22,513 nucleotides of DNA, taken from NCBI GenBank assembly GCA_013696915.1, contig JACCXR010000266.1:1-22513 (forward strand). Reading direction: 5' to 3'. Numbering within the stretch: position 1 is the stretch's first letter; every line of letters starts with the position of its first letter. Source of the stretch: Euzebyaceae bacterium (GTDB lineage Bacteria > Actinomycetota > Nitriliruptoria > Euzebyales > Egibacteraceae). The notes under the pieces were generated by a model, which saw only the letters and a program-made list of their open reading frames with translations, ran no database searches and had not been told where the DNA came from. Both the position numbers and the translations under genes were made by a program. Shown here in pieces: positions 7,292 through 16,628 of this stretch.

Positions 7292-8050
7292 ATGACCGAC
7301 CGCTCCGCCGTCCCGCCCGGCGCCCTCGTCACCGGAGGCGCCAGGGGGATCGGTCATGCGATCGTCGTGGCGCTCGCGCGCCGGGGCGACCGCGTCGTCC
7401 TGACCGACGTCGACGAGGCCGCGGCGCTGCAGGCGGCCGAGGGCCTGCGAGCGCAGAGCCTCGACGTGAGGGCCCGGGGCCTGGACGTGACCGACGTCGA
7501 GGCGGTCCGCGCCGCGGTGGCCGAGGCGGACGCCGAGGACCCGCTCGGCACGGTCGTGAACAACGCCGGGATCGGCTGGTCGGCCCCGCTGCTCGACGTG
7601 ACGCCCGAGCGCTTCGACGCGCTCATGGCCGTGAACCTGCGCGCCGTCTTCTTCACGCTGCAGGCAGCGGCTGCGGCGATGGTCCCGCGCGGCGCGGGCT
7701 CCGTCGTGAACCTGGCCTCGACGTCCGGGTTCACCGCGTCCACGACGCCGATGGTGCCCTACGACACGTCGAAGGGGGCGGTGCGGATGCTGACGACCGC
7801 CGCCGCACGCGAGCTCGCGCCCACCGGCGTGCGCGTGAACGCCGTGGCCCCCGGGACGGTGGACACCGCGCTGACGCGGTCGCTGGCGACGGACCCCGGC
7901 GCGCTCGAGCGGCTCACGGCCAGGCGCATCCCGCTCGGGAGGCTGGCCGAGCCCGGCGAGATCGCCGAGGCGGTCGCGTACCTGTCGTCGCCGTCGGCCT
8001 CGTACGTGACCGGACACGTCCTGGTCGTCGACGGCGGGTGGCTCACATGA
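7292..8050 (+). CDS. short-chain dehydrogenase/reductase (SDR), first copy
   Basis: A 252-residue classical SDR, predicted to be an NAD(P)-dependent oxidoreductase of a hydroxyl or keto group. The Rossmann glycine motif is TGGARGIG (14-21); Asp at the end of the second strand (LTDVDE) suggests an NAD(H) preference. NNAG, an active-site Ser in NLASTSG (about Ser143) and Tyr157/Lys161 in YDTSK complete the catalytic set, and the chain ends in VDGGWLT. The start ATG is 24 nt after the binding-protein stop and has no strong ribosome-binding site. Its stop overlaps the ATG of a 12-codon mini-ORF. It is 30-40% alike by eye to the next SDR, including the same C-terminal GGWL, which suggests an old duplication. 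The substrate is unknown. Confidence 0.92.
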   Translation: MTDRSAVPPGALVTGGARGIGHAIVVALARRGDRVVLTDVDEAAALQAAEGLRAQSLDVRARGLDVTDVEAVRAAVAEADAEDPLGTVVNNAGIGWSAPLLDVTPERFDALMAVNLRAVFFTLQAAAAAMVPRGAGSVVNLASTSGFTASTTPMVPYDTSKGAVRMLTTAAARELAPTGVRVNAVAPGTVDTALTRSLATDPGALERLTARRIPLGRLAEPGEIAEAVAYLSSPSASYVTGHVLVVDGGWLT

Positions 8051-8099
8051 CTCCCGCGGTGGCCGACGGCGGGTGGCTCACATGACCACCGCGGTCGTC
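8030..8099 (+). repeat. 35-bp tandem duplication at the SDR1/SDR2 junction
   Basis: Copies at 8030-8064 and 8065-8099 are identical for their first 21 bases and differ at four positions in the rest. Each copy holds the end of SDR1 (DGGWLT), the ATGA stop/start overlap and the first codons of SDR2. The simplest history is that a single SDR1/SDR2 ATGA junction was duplicated in tandem. Confidence 0.88.
8047..8085 (+). CDS. 12-codon chimeric mini-ORF between the two SDR genes
   Basis: The 35-bp duplication leaves an ORF encoding MTPAVADGGWLT: its first six residues copy the start of SDR2 and its last six copy the end of SDR1. Its ATG overlaps the SDR1 stop and its TGA overlaps the SDR2 ATG, each by 4 nt. 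Ribosomes could pass from SDR1 through this mini-ORF to SDR2 by re-initiation. The peptide itself is probably without function. Confidence 0.4.
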   Translation: MTPAVADGGWLT

Positions 8100-8813
8100 A
8101 CAGGCGCCGGGTCGGGCATCGGGGCCGCCACGGCCGCGGTCCTGGCGCGCGAGCGGATGAGCGTCGTCTGCGCCGACCTCGACCTGGCCGCCGCCGAGCG
8201 CGTGGCCGCCGCCCTGCCCGTGGCGGCGGCCGTCGAGGTAGACGTGCGCGACGAGTCCGCCTGCGAGCGCATGGCGGCGACGGCGCTCGAGCGCTTCGGC
8301 TCGGTGGACGTCCTGGTCGCGTGCGCCGGCATCGAGGAACAGGGGCAGGGCGACGCGCTCGCGCTGGCCTCCTTCGAGCGCGTCGTGGGCGTGAACCTGA
8401 CCGGAAGCTTCCTGTCGGCCCGCGCCGCCGCCAGGGTGATGATCGCGCAGGGCCGCGGGGGACGCATCGTCCTCATCGGGTCGATCAACTCGACGATCGC
8501 CCTGCCCGGCCAGGCGGCCTACGCGGCGTCGAAGGGCGGCGTGCTGATGCTCGGGCGCGCGCTCGCCGTCGACTGGGCGGCGCACGACATCGGCGTGAAC
8601 ATCGTGGGTCCGGGGGTGACGGACACGCCGATGTCGGCGGCCAGCCTCGCCGACCCGGAGCGCCGCGAGCGGCTGCTGTCGCACGTCCCCCTGCGCCGGG
8701 CGGCGCGGCCGGACGAGATCGCGGAGGTCATCGCGTTCCTCGCGGGCGGACGGTCCTCCTACATGACCGGCAGCTTCGTGCCGGTGGACGGGGGCTGGCT
8801 TGCCACCGGCTGA
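8082..8813 (+). CDS. short-chain dehydrogenase/reductase (SDR), second copy
   Basis: A 243-residue classical SDR. It has the glycine motif TGAGSGIG (7-14), Asp in CADLDLA (NAD preference likely), VACAG in place of the usual NNAG, Ser134 in IGSINST, Tyr147/Lys151 in YAASK, and the C-terminal VDGGWLATG. The catalytic residues are complete. The substitution of NNAG by ACAG is seen in some SDRs and need not abolish activity. I chose the ATG at 8082 because it directly precedes the first beta strand and lies in the ATGA overlap; a GTG three codons upstream is less likely. It is the last gene of unit A. Having two SDRs in series suggests either two successive oxidation/reduction steps or isoenzymes for related substrates. 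Confidence 0.92.
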   Translation: MTTAVVTGAGSGIGAATAAVLARERMSVVCADLDLAAAERVAAALPVAAAVEVDVRDESACERMAATALERFGSVDVLVACAGIEEQGQGDALALASFERVVGVNLTGSFLSARAAARVMIAQGRGGRIVLIGSINSTIALPGQAAYAASKGGVLMLGRALAVDWAAHDIGVNIVGPGVTDTPMSAASLADPERRERLLSHVPLRRAARPDEIAEVIAFLAGGRSSYMTGSFVPVDGGWLATG

Positions 8814-8827
8814 GCGCCGCGGCGCCC

Positions 8828-8856
8828 TTGACCGTCCCCCGCTCCGGCGGGAGAGT
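8828..8856 (+). promoter_or_regulatory. possible promoter of unit B
   Basis: TTGACC (8828-8833), a 17-nt spacer and GAGAGT (8851-8856) resemble a weak sigma-70-type promoter; the second and sixth positions of the -10 box match. It lies in the 108-nt gap after SDR2, upstream of the operator-like repeat at 8875-8888. Confidence 0.35.
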
Positions 8857-8874
8857 ACGGCGCAGATCTCCGAG

Positions 8875-8888
8875 CAAGCGTTCGTTTG
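8875..8888. promoter_or_regulatory. putative repressor operator 2 (AACG-N2-CGTT family)
   Basis: CAAGCG-TT-CGTTTG is an inverted repeat with one mismatch; its minus strand reads AACGAACGCT, one change from AACG-N2-CGTT. It sits just downstream of the possible unit B start and about 35 nt before the gene, the same arrangement as operator 1. It is the weakest of the four sites. Confidence 0.42.
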
Positions 8889-8921
8889 TGTGTGCTTCCG
8901 TCGGCTAGAGGAGTGATCGTG

Positions 8922-10688
8922 ATGGGAACGATGAGCAGGACCGCCCGGGCGTTCGCCGGGCTCGGAGTGGGCGTGCTGCTGCTGGCCGCGTGCGGAGGGG
9001 AGGGCGACGAGGTCGGCGGCGACGCGACCGGGGCACCGGAGCCGTCGGCGACCGAGGCGGCCACCGCGACGGATGCGGCGCCCGACACCGGCGGCGCCGA
9101 CGTCGGCGAGACCGCCGCGGAAGGCGGCACGCTCGTCTTCGGCGCCTCCGCCGACCCGAAGACCCTCGACCCGCCGCTGGCCTCCGACGGCGAGTCGCTG
9201 CGGGTCAGCGAGCAGCTTTACGAGGGGCTCATCACCCTCGAACCGGGCGGGACGGAACCGGTCGGCAAGCTCGCCACCTCCTGGGAGGCCAGCGGCGACG
9301 GCCTGGAGTGGACCTTCGAGCTGCAGGAGGGCGTGACCTTCCACGACGGCGAGCCGTTCAACGCCGAGGCGGTCTGCTTCAACTTCGACCGCTGGTACAA
9401 CTTCACCGGGCCGCTGCAGCTGCCGGCGGCGTCGTACTACTGGCAGGTCATCTTCGGCGGCTTCGCAGAGACCGACCCCGACTCCGGCGCTCCGGAGGAG
9501 TCGCTCTACGCGGGCTGCGAGGCGGTGGACGACGCCACGGTGACGCTCTCGCTCACGCGCCCGTCCTCGGCCTTCATCGCGGGCCTGGCGCTGCCGACCT
9601 TCTCGTTCTCCAGCCCGGCCGCCCTGACCGAGTACGAGGCCGACGCCGTCAGCCTCGACGGCGAAGGCAACCCGGTGTACGAGGGCTCCTACGCCTACGA
9701 GCACCCGACCGGGACCGGCCCGTTCCGCTTCGTGGAGTGGACCCGCAACGACCGGCTCGTGATCGAGCGCAACCCCGACTACTGGGGAGAGCCGGCGATC
9801 CTCGACCAGGTGATCTTCCGCCCGATCGCGGACAACGCCGCCCGGCTCCAGGCACTGCAGTCCGGCGAGATCGACGGCTACGACCTGGTGGACCCGCAGG
9901 ACGTGCCGACCATCGAGGAGGATCCGGACCTGGTGATCCTCGATCGCCCGGCCTTCAACATCGGCTTCCTGGGGATCAACCAGGCGTTCCCGCCGATGGA
10001 GGACCTCGCGGTCCGTCAGGCGCTCATCCACGGGATCAACCGGCAGGCGGTCATCGACAACCTGTACACCGGCCGCGGCGAGCTCGCGAAGGAGCTCATG
10101 CCGCCGTCGGTGTTCGGCTACGCCGACGACGTGCCGACCTACGACTTCGACCCGGAGCGCGCCCAGCAGATCCTCACCGACGCCGGCTACGACCTGCCGG
10201 TCGAGATCGAGTTCTGGTACCCGACGGACGTCACCCGGCCGTACCTGCCTGACCCGCAGCGCACGTTCGAGTCCTTCACCTCCGACCTCGAGCAGTCGGG
10301 CTTCTCGGTCACGCCGCGCAGCGCGCCCTGGACGCCCGACTACCTCGACGCGACCCTCGGTGGGCAGGCGCAGCTGTACTTCATGGGCCAGACCGGCGAC
10401 TTCGGCGACCCCGACACCTTCCTGGGGACGTTCTTCCGCGAGGAGCGGGAGATGTTCAACTGGAGCAACGAGGAGGTCTTCGGCCTCCTGCAGGAGGGAC
10501 TTCTCGAGGACGACCAGGACGCCCGTATCGAGCTCTACCAGCAGGCGAACCGCCTGCTCATGGAGGAGCTGCCGGCGATCCCGTTCGCACATTCCCGCCC
10601 GGCGCTCGCGTTCCGCACCAACGTGGAGGGGTTCGTTCCGAGCCCCGTCACGCTCGAGGACTTCTCGACCGTGACCGTGACGCGCTAG
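8922..10688 (+). CDS. oligopeptide/dipeptide-type ABC substrate-binding lipoprotein (unit B)
   Basis: A 588-residue family 5 solute-binding protein (DppA/OppA/NikA-like). It has a lipoprotein signal with lipobox LLAAC (Cys24), then an Ala/Glu/Thr-rich linker to about residue 65. Landmarks are the family signature region VSEQLYEGLITLEPGG, the DGLEWTFELQEGVTFHDGEPFNAEAV block, TGTGPFRFVEW and NPDYWGEPAILDQV. It would bind peptides or other bulky solutes outside the cell and hand them to the permeases encoded next. The ATG at 8922 has AGAGGAG 8 nt upstream; a GTG at 8913 and an ATG at 8931 are alternatives. This is the first gene of the five-gene unit B. Family 5 proteins also carry nickel, glutathione, opines and sugars, so peptide is only the commonest guess. 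Confidence 0.93.
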   Translation: MGTMSRTARAFAGLGVGVLLLAACGGEGDEVGGDATGAPEPSATEAATATDAAPDTGGADVGETAAEGGTLVFGASADPKTLDPPLASDGESLRVSEQLYEGLITLEPGGTEPVGKLATSWEASGDGLEWTFELQEGVTFHDGEPFNAEAVCFNFDRWYNFTGPLQLPAASYYWQVIFGGFAETDPDSGAPEESLYAGCEAVDDATVTLSLTRPSSAFIAGLALPTFSFSSPAALTEYEADAVSLDGEGNPVYEGSYAYEHPTGTGPFRFVEWTRNDRLVIERNPDYWGEPAILDQVIFRPIADNAARLQALQSGEIDGYDLVDPQDVPTIEEDPDLVILDRPAFNIGFLGINQAFPPMEDLAVRQALIHGINRQAVIDNLYTGRGELAKELMPPSVFGYADDVPTYDFDPERAQQILTDAGYDLPVEIEFWYPTDVTRPYLPDPQRTFESFTSDLEQSGFSVTPRSAPWTPDYLDATLGGQAQLYFMGQTGDFGDPDTFLGTFFREEREMFNWSNEEVFGLLQEGLLEDDQDARIELYQQANRLLMEELPAIPFAHSRPALAFRTNVEGFVPSPVTLEDFSTVTVTR

Positions 10689-10705
10689 CCGGCAGCGCCC
10701 CGCAG

Positions 10706-11710
10706 ATGGCCTGGTACGTCGTCCGGCGGTTCGCCCTCGCGGTGCCGGTCCTGTTCGGGGTGTCGCTGCTCGTGTTCCTGTGGGTCCGCGCGCTGCCGGG
10801 CGGCCCCGCCCAGGGCCTCCTGGGCGAGCGCGCCGATCCCGCCGCGGTCGAGGCGGTCGAGCGCCAGTACGGGCTCGACCGCCCGGTGTACGAGCAGTAC
10901 GGCCGGTATGTCGGCTCCCTCGTCCGCCTGGAGTTCGGCCAGTCGATCACCTCCCACCAGCCGGTCCTGTCCGAGATCGCCCGGCGCTTCCCGGCGACCG
11001 CGGAGCTTACGGCTGCGGCGATGTTGTTCGCCGTGGCCGCCGGCGTCCCTCTGGGGGTGCTGGCGGCGAAGCGTCGGCAGACGTGGGTGGACCAGGCGAG
11101 CCTGGTCGGATCGCTGATCGGCATCAGCATCCCGATCTTCTTCCTCGCCCTCCTGCTGAAGTACGTCTTCGCCGTCAGGCTGGGGTGGCTGCCGAGCATC
11201 GGGCGGCTCGACGCACTGCTGTCCCTGCCGCATCCGACGAACCTCTACACCGTCGACGCGCTGCTCGCGGGGGACTGGGAGGCCTTCGCCGACGTGCTGC
11301 GGCACCTGCTCCTACCGGCGATCGCGCTCGGGACCATCCCGCTCGCGATCATCGCCCGCATCACGCGCGCCGCCGTCCTCGACGTGATCAGCGAGGACTA
11401 CGTCCGCACCGCTCGGGCCAAGGGCATCGCCCGGCGGCTCGTCGACCGCCGTCACATCCTCCGCAACGCGCTCCTGCCGGTCTCGACGGTCGTCGGGCTG
11501 CAGACCGGCCTGCTGCTGTCCGGTGCGGTGCTCACCGAGACGGTGTTCGCCTGGGGCGGGATCGGGACGTGGATCTACGACGCCATCCGGTTCCGCGACT
11601 ACCCCGTGCTCCAGGGAGGCATCCTCTTCCTGGCGGTGCTGTTCCTGCTCGTGAACCTGCTCGTCGACCTGTCGTACGCGCTGATCGACCCCCGGGTGCG
11701 GTACCGGTGA
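10706..11710 (+). CDS. oligopeptide/dipeptide-type ABC permease, DppB-like
   Basis: A 334-residue inner-membrane permease. It starts with the typical YVVRRFALAVPVLFGVSLLVFLW span, followed by the periplasmic-type segment LPGGPAQ...YGLDRPVYEQYGRYV of DppB/OppB proteins. Further spans and the EAA loop DYVRTARAKGIARRLVDRRHILRNALLP follow, and the chain ends LIDPRVRYR. It forms a heterodimeric channel with the next permease. It starts 17 nt after the binding-protein stop without a clear ribosome-binding site and overlaps the next gene by 4 nt (GTGA). Confidence 0.93.
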   Translation: MAWYVVRRFALAVPVLFGVSLLVFLWVRALPGGPAQGLLGERADPAAVEAVERQYGLDRPVYEQYGRYVGSLVRLEFGQSITSHQPVLSEIARRFPATAELTAAAMLFAVAAGVPLGVLAAKRRQTWVDQASLVGSLIGISIPIFFLALLLKYVFAVRLGWLPSIGRLDALLSLPHPTNLYTVDALLAGDWEAFADVLRHLLLPAIALGTIPLAIIARITRAAVLDVISEDYVRTARAKGIARRLVDRRHILRNALLPVSTVVGLQTGLLLSGAVLTETVFAWGGIGTWIYDAIRFRDYPVLQGGILFLAVLFLLVNLLVDLSYALIDPRVRYR

Positions 11711-12639
11711 GCCTGCCGGAAGCCGAGATCGGCGCCGTCGGAACGACCGGTGGTCGGGATCCGGCCGACGTCGCCCCGCCGACCGGGCTGTGGAAGGACG
11801 CCCTGGGACGGCTGCGCCGCGACCGCTCGGCGATGGCGGGACTCGCGGTCATCGCCTGCTTCGCGTTCCTCGCGATCGCCGCGCCCCTGATCGCCCCCGA
11901 GCCGCCGTCGTCGAGGACCTACCTGGAACGGCTCGAGGGCGCCTGCTGCCCCGGACCGTCCGCCGGCCACCTGTTCGGCCTCGACGACCTCGGCCGCGAC
12001 GCGCTGTCGCGGGTGATCTACGGCGCGAGGACCTCGCTGCTGATTTCGGTCGTGTCGGTCGCGATCGGGCTCGGGATCGGGCTCGTGCTCGGCGCGCTCG
12101 CCGGATACGTCGGCGGGGCGGCCGACGCGGTCGTCATGCGCCTGGTGGACATCATGCTCGCCATCCCCGCCCTGCTGTTCGCGATCGGCCTAGTCGCGGC
12201 GCTCGGGCCCGGCCTCGTCCAGCTGATGGTCGCGGTCGGCGTCGTGAACGTGCCGATCTTCGCCCGCCTGCTGCGCGGCAGCATGCTGAGCGTCCGCGAG
12301 AGCGACTACGTGTCGGCGGCCCGCTCGCTCGGGCTCCGCCCCGCGCGGATCCTGTTCGTCCACGTGCTCCCGAACGCCCTGTCGCCGGTGATCGTGGCGG
12401 CGACGCTCGCGATGGCGACCGCGATCGTCGAGGTCGCCGGCCTCGGCTTCCTCGGACTGGGGAACCCGGACCCGAGCGTCCCCGAGTGGGGGTCGATGCT
12501 CGCCAACACCCCGCGCTTCCTGGCCTCGGCGCCGCACCTGGCGCTCTTCCCGGGCATCGCGATCGTCCTGGCCGTCCTGGGGTTCAACCTCATCGGCGAC
12601 GGCCTGCGCGAGGCGCTCGACCCCAAGTTCAGGCGCTGA
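11707..12639 (+). CDS. oligopeptide/dipeptide-type ABC permease, DppC-like
   Basis: A 310-residue inner-membrane permease of the DppC/OppC group. It has an N-terminal cytoplasmic segment, a first span (MAGLAVIACFAFLAIAAPLI), the family motif HLFGLDDLGRDALSRVIYGARTSL, the EAA loop SDYVSAARSLGLRPARILFVHVLPN and the closing FNLIGDGLREALDPKFRR. An unusual CC pair (EGACCPGPSAGH) lies just before the LGRD motif. The GTG start at 11707 overlaps the upstream stop by 4 nt, which decides the start. It pairs with the DppB-like permease and is energised by the two following ATPases. Confidence 0.93.
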   Translation: MSLPEAEIGAVGTTGGRDPADVAPPTGLWKDALGRLRRDRSAMAGLAVIACFAFLAIAAPLIAPEPPSSRTYLERLEGACCPGPSAGHLFGLDDLGRDALSRVIYGARTSLLISVVSVAIGLGIGLVLGALAGYVGGAADAVVMRLVDIMLAIPALLFAIGLVAALGPGLVQLMVAVGVVNVPIFARLLRGSMLSVRESDYVSAARSLGLRPARILFVHVLPNALSPVIVAATLAMATAIVEVAGLGFLGLGNPDPSVPEWGSMLANTPRFLASAPHLALFPGIAIVLAVLGFNLIGDGLREALDPKFRR

Positions 12640-12643
12640 GGCG

Positions 12644-13638
<995 letters not shown>

Positions 13639-13642
<4 letters not shown>

Positions 13643-14673
13643 CCCCGCTGCTCGCGGTCTCCGATCTCCGCGTCGAGTACCCGCTGCCAGGGCCGCCAGG
13701 CCGCAGCCGCCGGACGCTGGTGGCGGTCGACGGTGTCTCGTTCGCGCTGCACCGGGGCGAGACGTTCGGGCTCGTCGGTGAATCCGGCTGCGGGAAGAGC
13801 AGCCTCGGCCGCGCCATCGTCCAGCTGATCCGGGGCGGGTCGGGCGGGAAGGTGACCGGCCGCATCGAGCTCGACGGGACCGACCTCGTCGCGCTGCGGT
13901 CCGGCCCGCTCCGGCGGGAGCGACGCCGGCTGCAGATGGTCTTCCAGGACCCGTTCTCCAGCCTCAACCCGCGCCAGAGCGTCGGGAAGATCCTGGCCGA
14001 GCCGATCAAGGCCCACGGGCTCGCTCGCGGACCCGACCTCGACCGGCGCGTCGTCGAGCTCCTGCGCCGCGTCGGCCTCGACGAGGGCGTCCGCGAACGC
14101 TACCCCCACGAGTTCTCCGGCGGCCAGCGGCAGCGGATCGGGCTCGCCCGCGCCCTGGCGCTCGATCCGGACGTGATCGTCGCCGACGAGCCGGTGTCCG
14201 CCCTCGACGTCTCGATCCAGGCGCAGATCCTCAACCTGCTGATGACCCTCCAGCGAGACCTCGGGCTCACAATCCTGTTCGTGTCCCACGACCTCTCCGT
14301 CGTCCGCCACGTGTCCGACCGCGTCGCCGTCATGTACCTCGGCCAGCTGGTGGAGGTGGCGCCGGCCGACGAGCTCTATGCGCGGCCGCTGCACCCGTAC
14401 ACCGTCTCGCTGCTCTCGGCGGTCCCCGTCGCCGACCCGGAGGTGGAGCGCACCCGCACGCGCATCATCCTGTCCGGCGACGTGCCCGACCCCTCGGCGC
14501 CGCCCCCCGGCTGCCGCTTTCACACCCGCTGCCCCTACGTCCAGCCGCAGCGCTGCCGGGACGAGGTCCCGGCGCTTCGGAGCCCGTCGGCGGGGCGGGA
14601 GGTGGCGTGCCACTACGCGGAGCAGATCGCCGAGGGCCGTCTCGGCCCGCACATGACGAGCAACGTGGGATAG
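13639..14673 (+). CDS. oligopeptide/dipeptide-type ABC ATPase, DppF-like
   Basis: A 344-residue ATPase. It has Walker A GESGCGKSS (47-55), MVFQDPFSSLNPRQSVG, the signature FSGGQRQR, Walker B VIVADEPVSALDVS, the H-loop SHDLSV and a C-terminal oligo_HPY domain with GCRFHTRCPYVQPQRCRDE and a final Cys (VACHY). The N-terminus has a short loop insertion (PLPGPPGRSRR) typical of DppF/OppF. The GTG at 13639 overlaps the previous stop. The TAG stop at 14671 is also the first half of the predicted -10 box of unit C, so the end of unit B and the start of unit C are nested. Confidence 0.93.
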
Positions 14674-14676
14674 TGT
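14671..14676 (+). promoter_or_regulatory. possible -10 box of unit C
   Basis: TAGTGT fits the TANNNT form of a -10 box and leads into the palindrome at 14675-14690. No good -35 box was found at 16-18 nt spacing, so a promoter here is only suggested by the operator and the change of gene group. Confidence 0.3.
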
Positions 14677-14690
14677 GAACGAGCGTTCAC
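14675..14690. promoter_or_regulatory. putative repressor operator 3, perfect palindrome
   Basis: GTGAACG-AG-CGTTCAC is a 7+2+7 inverted repeat without mismatch, placed 17 nt before the M24 gene ATG in the 34-nt gap between units B and C. The form TGAACG-N2-CGTTCA is typical of TetR-type operators in actinobacteria; the binding protein is not encoded in this window. Confidence 0.65.
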
Positions 14691-14707
14691 TCGTGCAGGG
14701 AGGACCC

Positions 14708-15844
14708 ATGATGTTCGACCACAGGGACCGGCGGATCCGTCTCGAGCAGCAGATGGCCGAGGGCGGCGTCGGCCTGGCGTTCATCCCGCCGTCCGCCGAC
14801 CTCGAGTACCTGACCGGGCTCCAGCGGCGGGTGATCACGTTCGGGGAGATCAACTACACGCACGGCTGGGTCGGCGGGGCCTTCCTGGCCCCCGGGCAGG
14901 ACCCGGTCTTCGTGCTCCCCCGGATGACCGCGGAGTTCGACCTCCCCGAGGGGGTCCCGGGTGAGGTCGTGATCGTCAACGAGACCGACGACGGGCGGGC
15001 GGTCTTCGAACGGGTCGCGCGGCGGTACTCCTCGCCCGGACGCGTCGCGATCGGGAGCCGGACGTGGGGGGAGACGGTCATCCACCTGCTCGACGCGCTC
15101 GCCGGCCCCGAGCTCGTCGACGGCGGCGCGATGGTGAACCGGCTGCGGCGCGTCAAGTCGCCCGCGGAGCTCGAGGCCATGCGCAAGGTCTGCGCGATCG
15201 CCGACACGGCCATGGCCGGCGTGAGCGACCGCGTGCGCCAGGGTGTCACCGAGATGGACCTCGTCGAGGAGGTCAACCACCGGATGGGCGAGGAGGGATC
15301 TCGCACGGTCTCGTTCGACACCGGCGTGTGGTCGATGGGGCCCGAGACCGACCGGGACGCGACCGTGCGCGTGTCGCGGCAGCCGGTCGTGCCGGGCACC
15401 GGGGTGTCGTTCGACTTCGGTGCCGTCGTCGACGGCTACTGCTCGGACTTCGGGCGGACCGTCCACGTCGGTGAGCCGGACGAGGAGTACCAGCGGGTGT
15501 ACGACCTCGTGATCGCCGCGCAGGCCGCCGGGATCGCCGCGGTTCGCCCCGGCGCGACCGCCGCCGAGGTCCACCGCGCGACGCGGCAGGTGATCGTCGA
15601 CGGTGGGTACGGCGACTGGTTCCGGCACAGGACCGGCCACTGCATCGGACTCGACGTCCACGAGAAGCCCTTCATCTCCGAGGAGGACGAGACCCCGCTG
15701 GAGCCGGGCATGACCTTCACGATCGAGCCCTCGGTCTTCTGGCCGGGCCGCGTCGGCGTGCGGATCGAGGACATCGTCGTCTGCACCGAGTCCGGTGGGC
15801 GGAAGCTCAACGCCCACCCCGAGGCTCTCGTCGCCAATGAGTGA
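14708..15844 (+). CDS. M24 family metallohydrolase (Xaa-Pro peptidase / creatinase-type)
   Basis: A 378-residue two-domain pita-bread enzyme: a creatinase-type N-terminal domain (to about residue 145) and an M24 catalytic domain. The five metal ligands are all present: Asp236 (SFDFGA), Asp247 (CSDFGRT), His311 (in HRTGHCIGLDVHE), Glu340 (FTIEP) and Glu354 (VRIED). His307 and His318 match the catalytic histidines. It should therefore hold two divalent metals and cleave an amide-like bond. Substrates in the family range from Xaa-Pro peptides to creatine and ectoine; which one applies here is not visible. There is no signal peptide, so it is cytoplasmic. The ATG at 14708 follows GGGAGG by 4 nt; the ATG at 14711 is equally possible. 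It heads unit C and its stop overlaps the transporter ATPase by 8 nt, tying hydrolysis to uptake. Confidence 0.9.
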   Translation: MMFDHRDRRIRLEQQMAEGGVGLAFIPPSADLEYLTGLQRRVITFGEINYTHGWVGGAFLAPGQDPVFVLPRMTAEFDLPEGVPGEVVIVNETDDGRAVFERVARRYSSPGRVAIGSRTWGETVIHLLDALAGPELVDGGAMVNRLRRVKSPAELEAMRKVCAIADTAMAGVSDRVRQGVTEMDLVEEVNHRMGEEGSRTVSFDTGVWSMGPETDRDATVRVSRQPVVPGTGVSFDFGAVVDGYCSDFGRTVHVGEPDEEYQRVYDLVIAAQAAGIAAVRPGATAAEVHRATRQVIVDGGYGDWFRHRTGHCIGLDVHEKPFISEEDETPLEPGMTFTIEPSVFWPGRVGVRIEDIVVCTESGGRKLNAHPEALVANE

Positions 15845-16622
15845 CCCCCGGCCGGGCGGGCTCCTGCTCGAGCTGCGCGGCATCCGCAAGCGCTTCGGCG
15901 ACCTCCAGGTGCTCGACGATGTGTCCCTGTCCATCGCGCCCGGCGAGGTGGTCTGCGTCATCGGCCCGAGCGGCTCCGGGAAGAGCACGCTGCTGCGCTG
16001 CGTGAACTTCCTCACACCGGTCGACGAGGGCGAGGTGTGGTTCGAGGGGCGGCGCATCGAACCGCCACGGCACAGCAGTTGGAACCCGTTCGCCGGCCGG
16101 CCGCAGGTCCGGGAGCTCACGCGCCTGCGCGCGCGCATCGGGATGGTGTTCCAGCACTTCAACGTCTTCCCCCACCTGACGGCGTGCGAGAACGTCATGC
16201 TCGGGCTCACCCGGGTGTCCGGGCTCGGCAAGGCCGAGGCCCGCGAACGCGCCCGCGCGCAGCTGGAGCGCATCGGCCTGCTCGACAAGGCGGACGAGCA
16301 CCCCGCCCGCCTGTCGGGCGGTCAGAAGCAGCGCCTCGCGATCGCCAGGGCGCTCGCGCTCGGACCGACGCTGATGCTGTTCGACGAGGCAACGTCCGCG
16401 CTCGACCCGGAACTCGTCGGCGGCGTCCTCGCCGAGATGCGCAAGCTGGCGCAGGACGGGATGACGATGCTCGTCGTCACCCACGAGATGCAGTTCGCGA
16501 TGGAGGTCGCCGACCGGGTGGTGTTCATGGACCACGGCGCCATCGTCGAGCAGGGCACGCCCGAGCACTTCCGCGACCCGGGCAACGAGCGGACCCGTGC
16601 CTTCCTGAGCGCGATTCTGTAG
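15837..16622 (+). CDS. polar amino-acid-type ABC transporter ATP-binding protein (unit C)
   Basis: A 261-residue GlnQ/HisP-type ATPase. It has Walker A GPSGSGKST (43-51), the Q-loop in MVFQHFNVFPHL, the signature LSGGQKQR, Walker B LMLFDEATSALDPE (Ala where Pro is usual after DE) and the H-loop THEMQF. An insert of about 20 residues between the first strands and the Q-loop (EPPRHSSWNPFAGRPQ) is unlike the unit A ATPase. The ATG lies within the end of the M24 gene (8-nt overlap, ATGAGTGA), which fixes the start. It energises the two permeases encoded next. Confidence 0.93.
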   Translation: MSDPRPGGLLLELRGIRKRFGDLQVLDDVSLSIAPGEVVCVIGPSGSGKSTLLRCVNFLTPVDEGEVWFEGRRIEPPRHSSWNPFAGRPQVRELTRLRARIGMVFQHFNVFPHLTACENVMLGLTRVSGLGKAEARERARAQLERIGLLDKADEHPARLSGGQKQRLAIARALALGPTLMLFDEATSALDPELVGGVLAEMRKLAQDGMTMLVVTHEMQFAMEVADRVVFMDHGAIVEQGTPEHFRDPGNERTRAFLSAIL

Positions 16623-16628
16623 CGGCCC

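Noticed and set aside
8813..8850. GC-rich palindrome and hairpin (GCGCCGCGGCGC and CCCGC-TCCG-GCGGG) as a terminator of unit A
   Set aside because: The stems are short and there is no T-tract; in DNA this GC-rich such palindromes are frequent.
8043..10592. 849-codon open frame on the minus strand
   Set aside because: It is antisense to SDR2 and the family 5 binding protein, both with clear motifs; long antisense frames are expected at this GC content and its translation is low-complexity Arg/Glu/Val.
16580..16592. AACGAGCG inside the unit C ATPase gene as a further operator
   Set aside because: It is an 8-base match without the second arm and lies inside a conserved coding stretch (NERTRAF), so chance is the better explanation.
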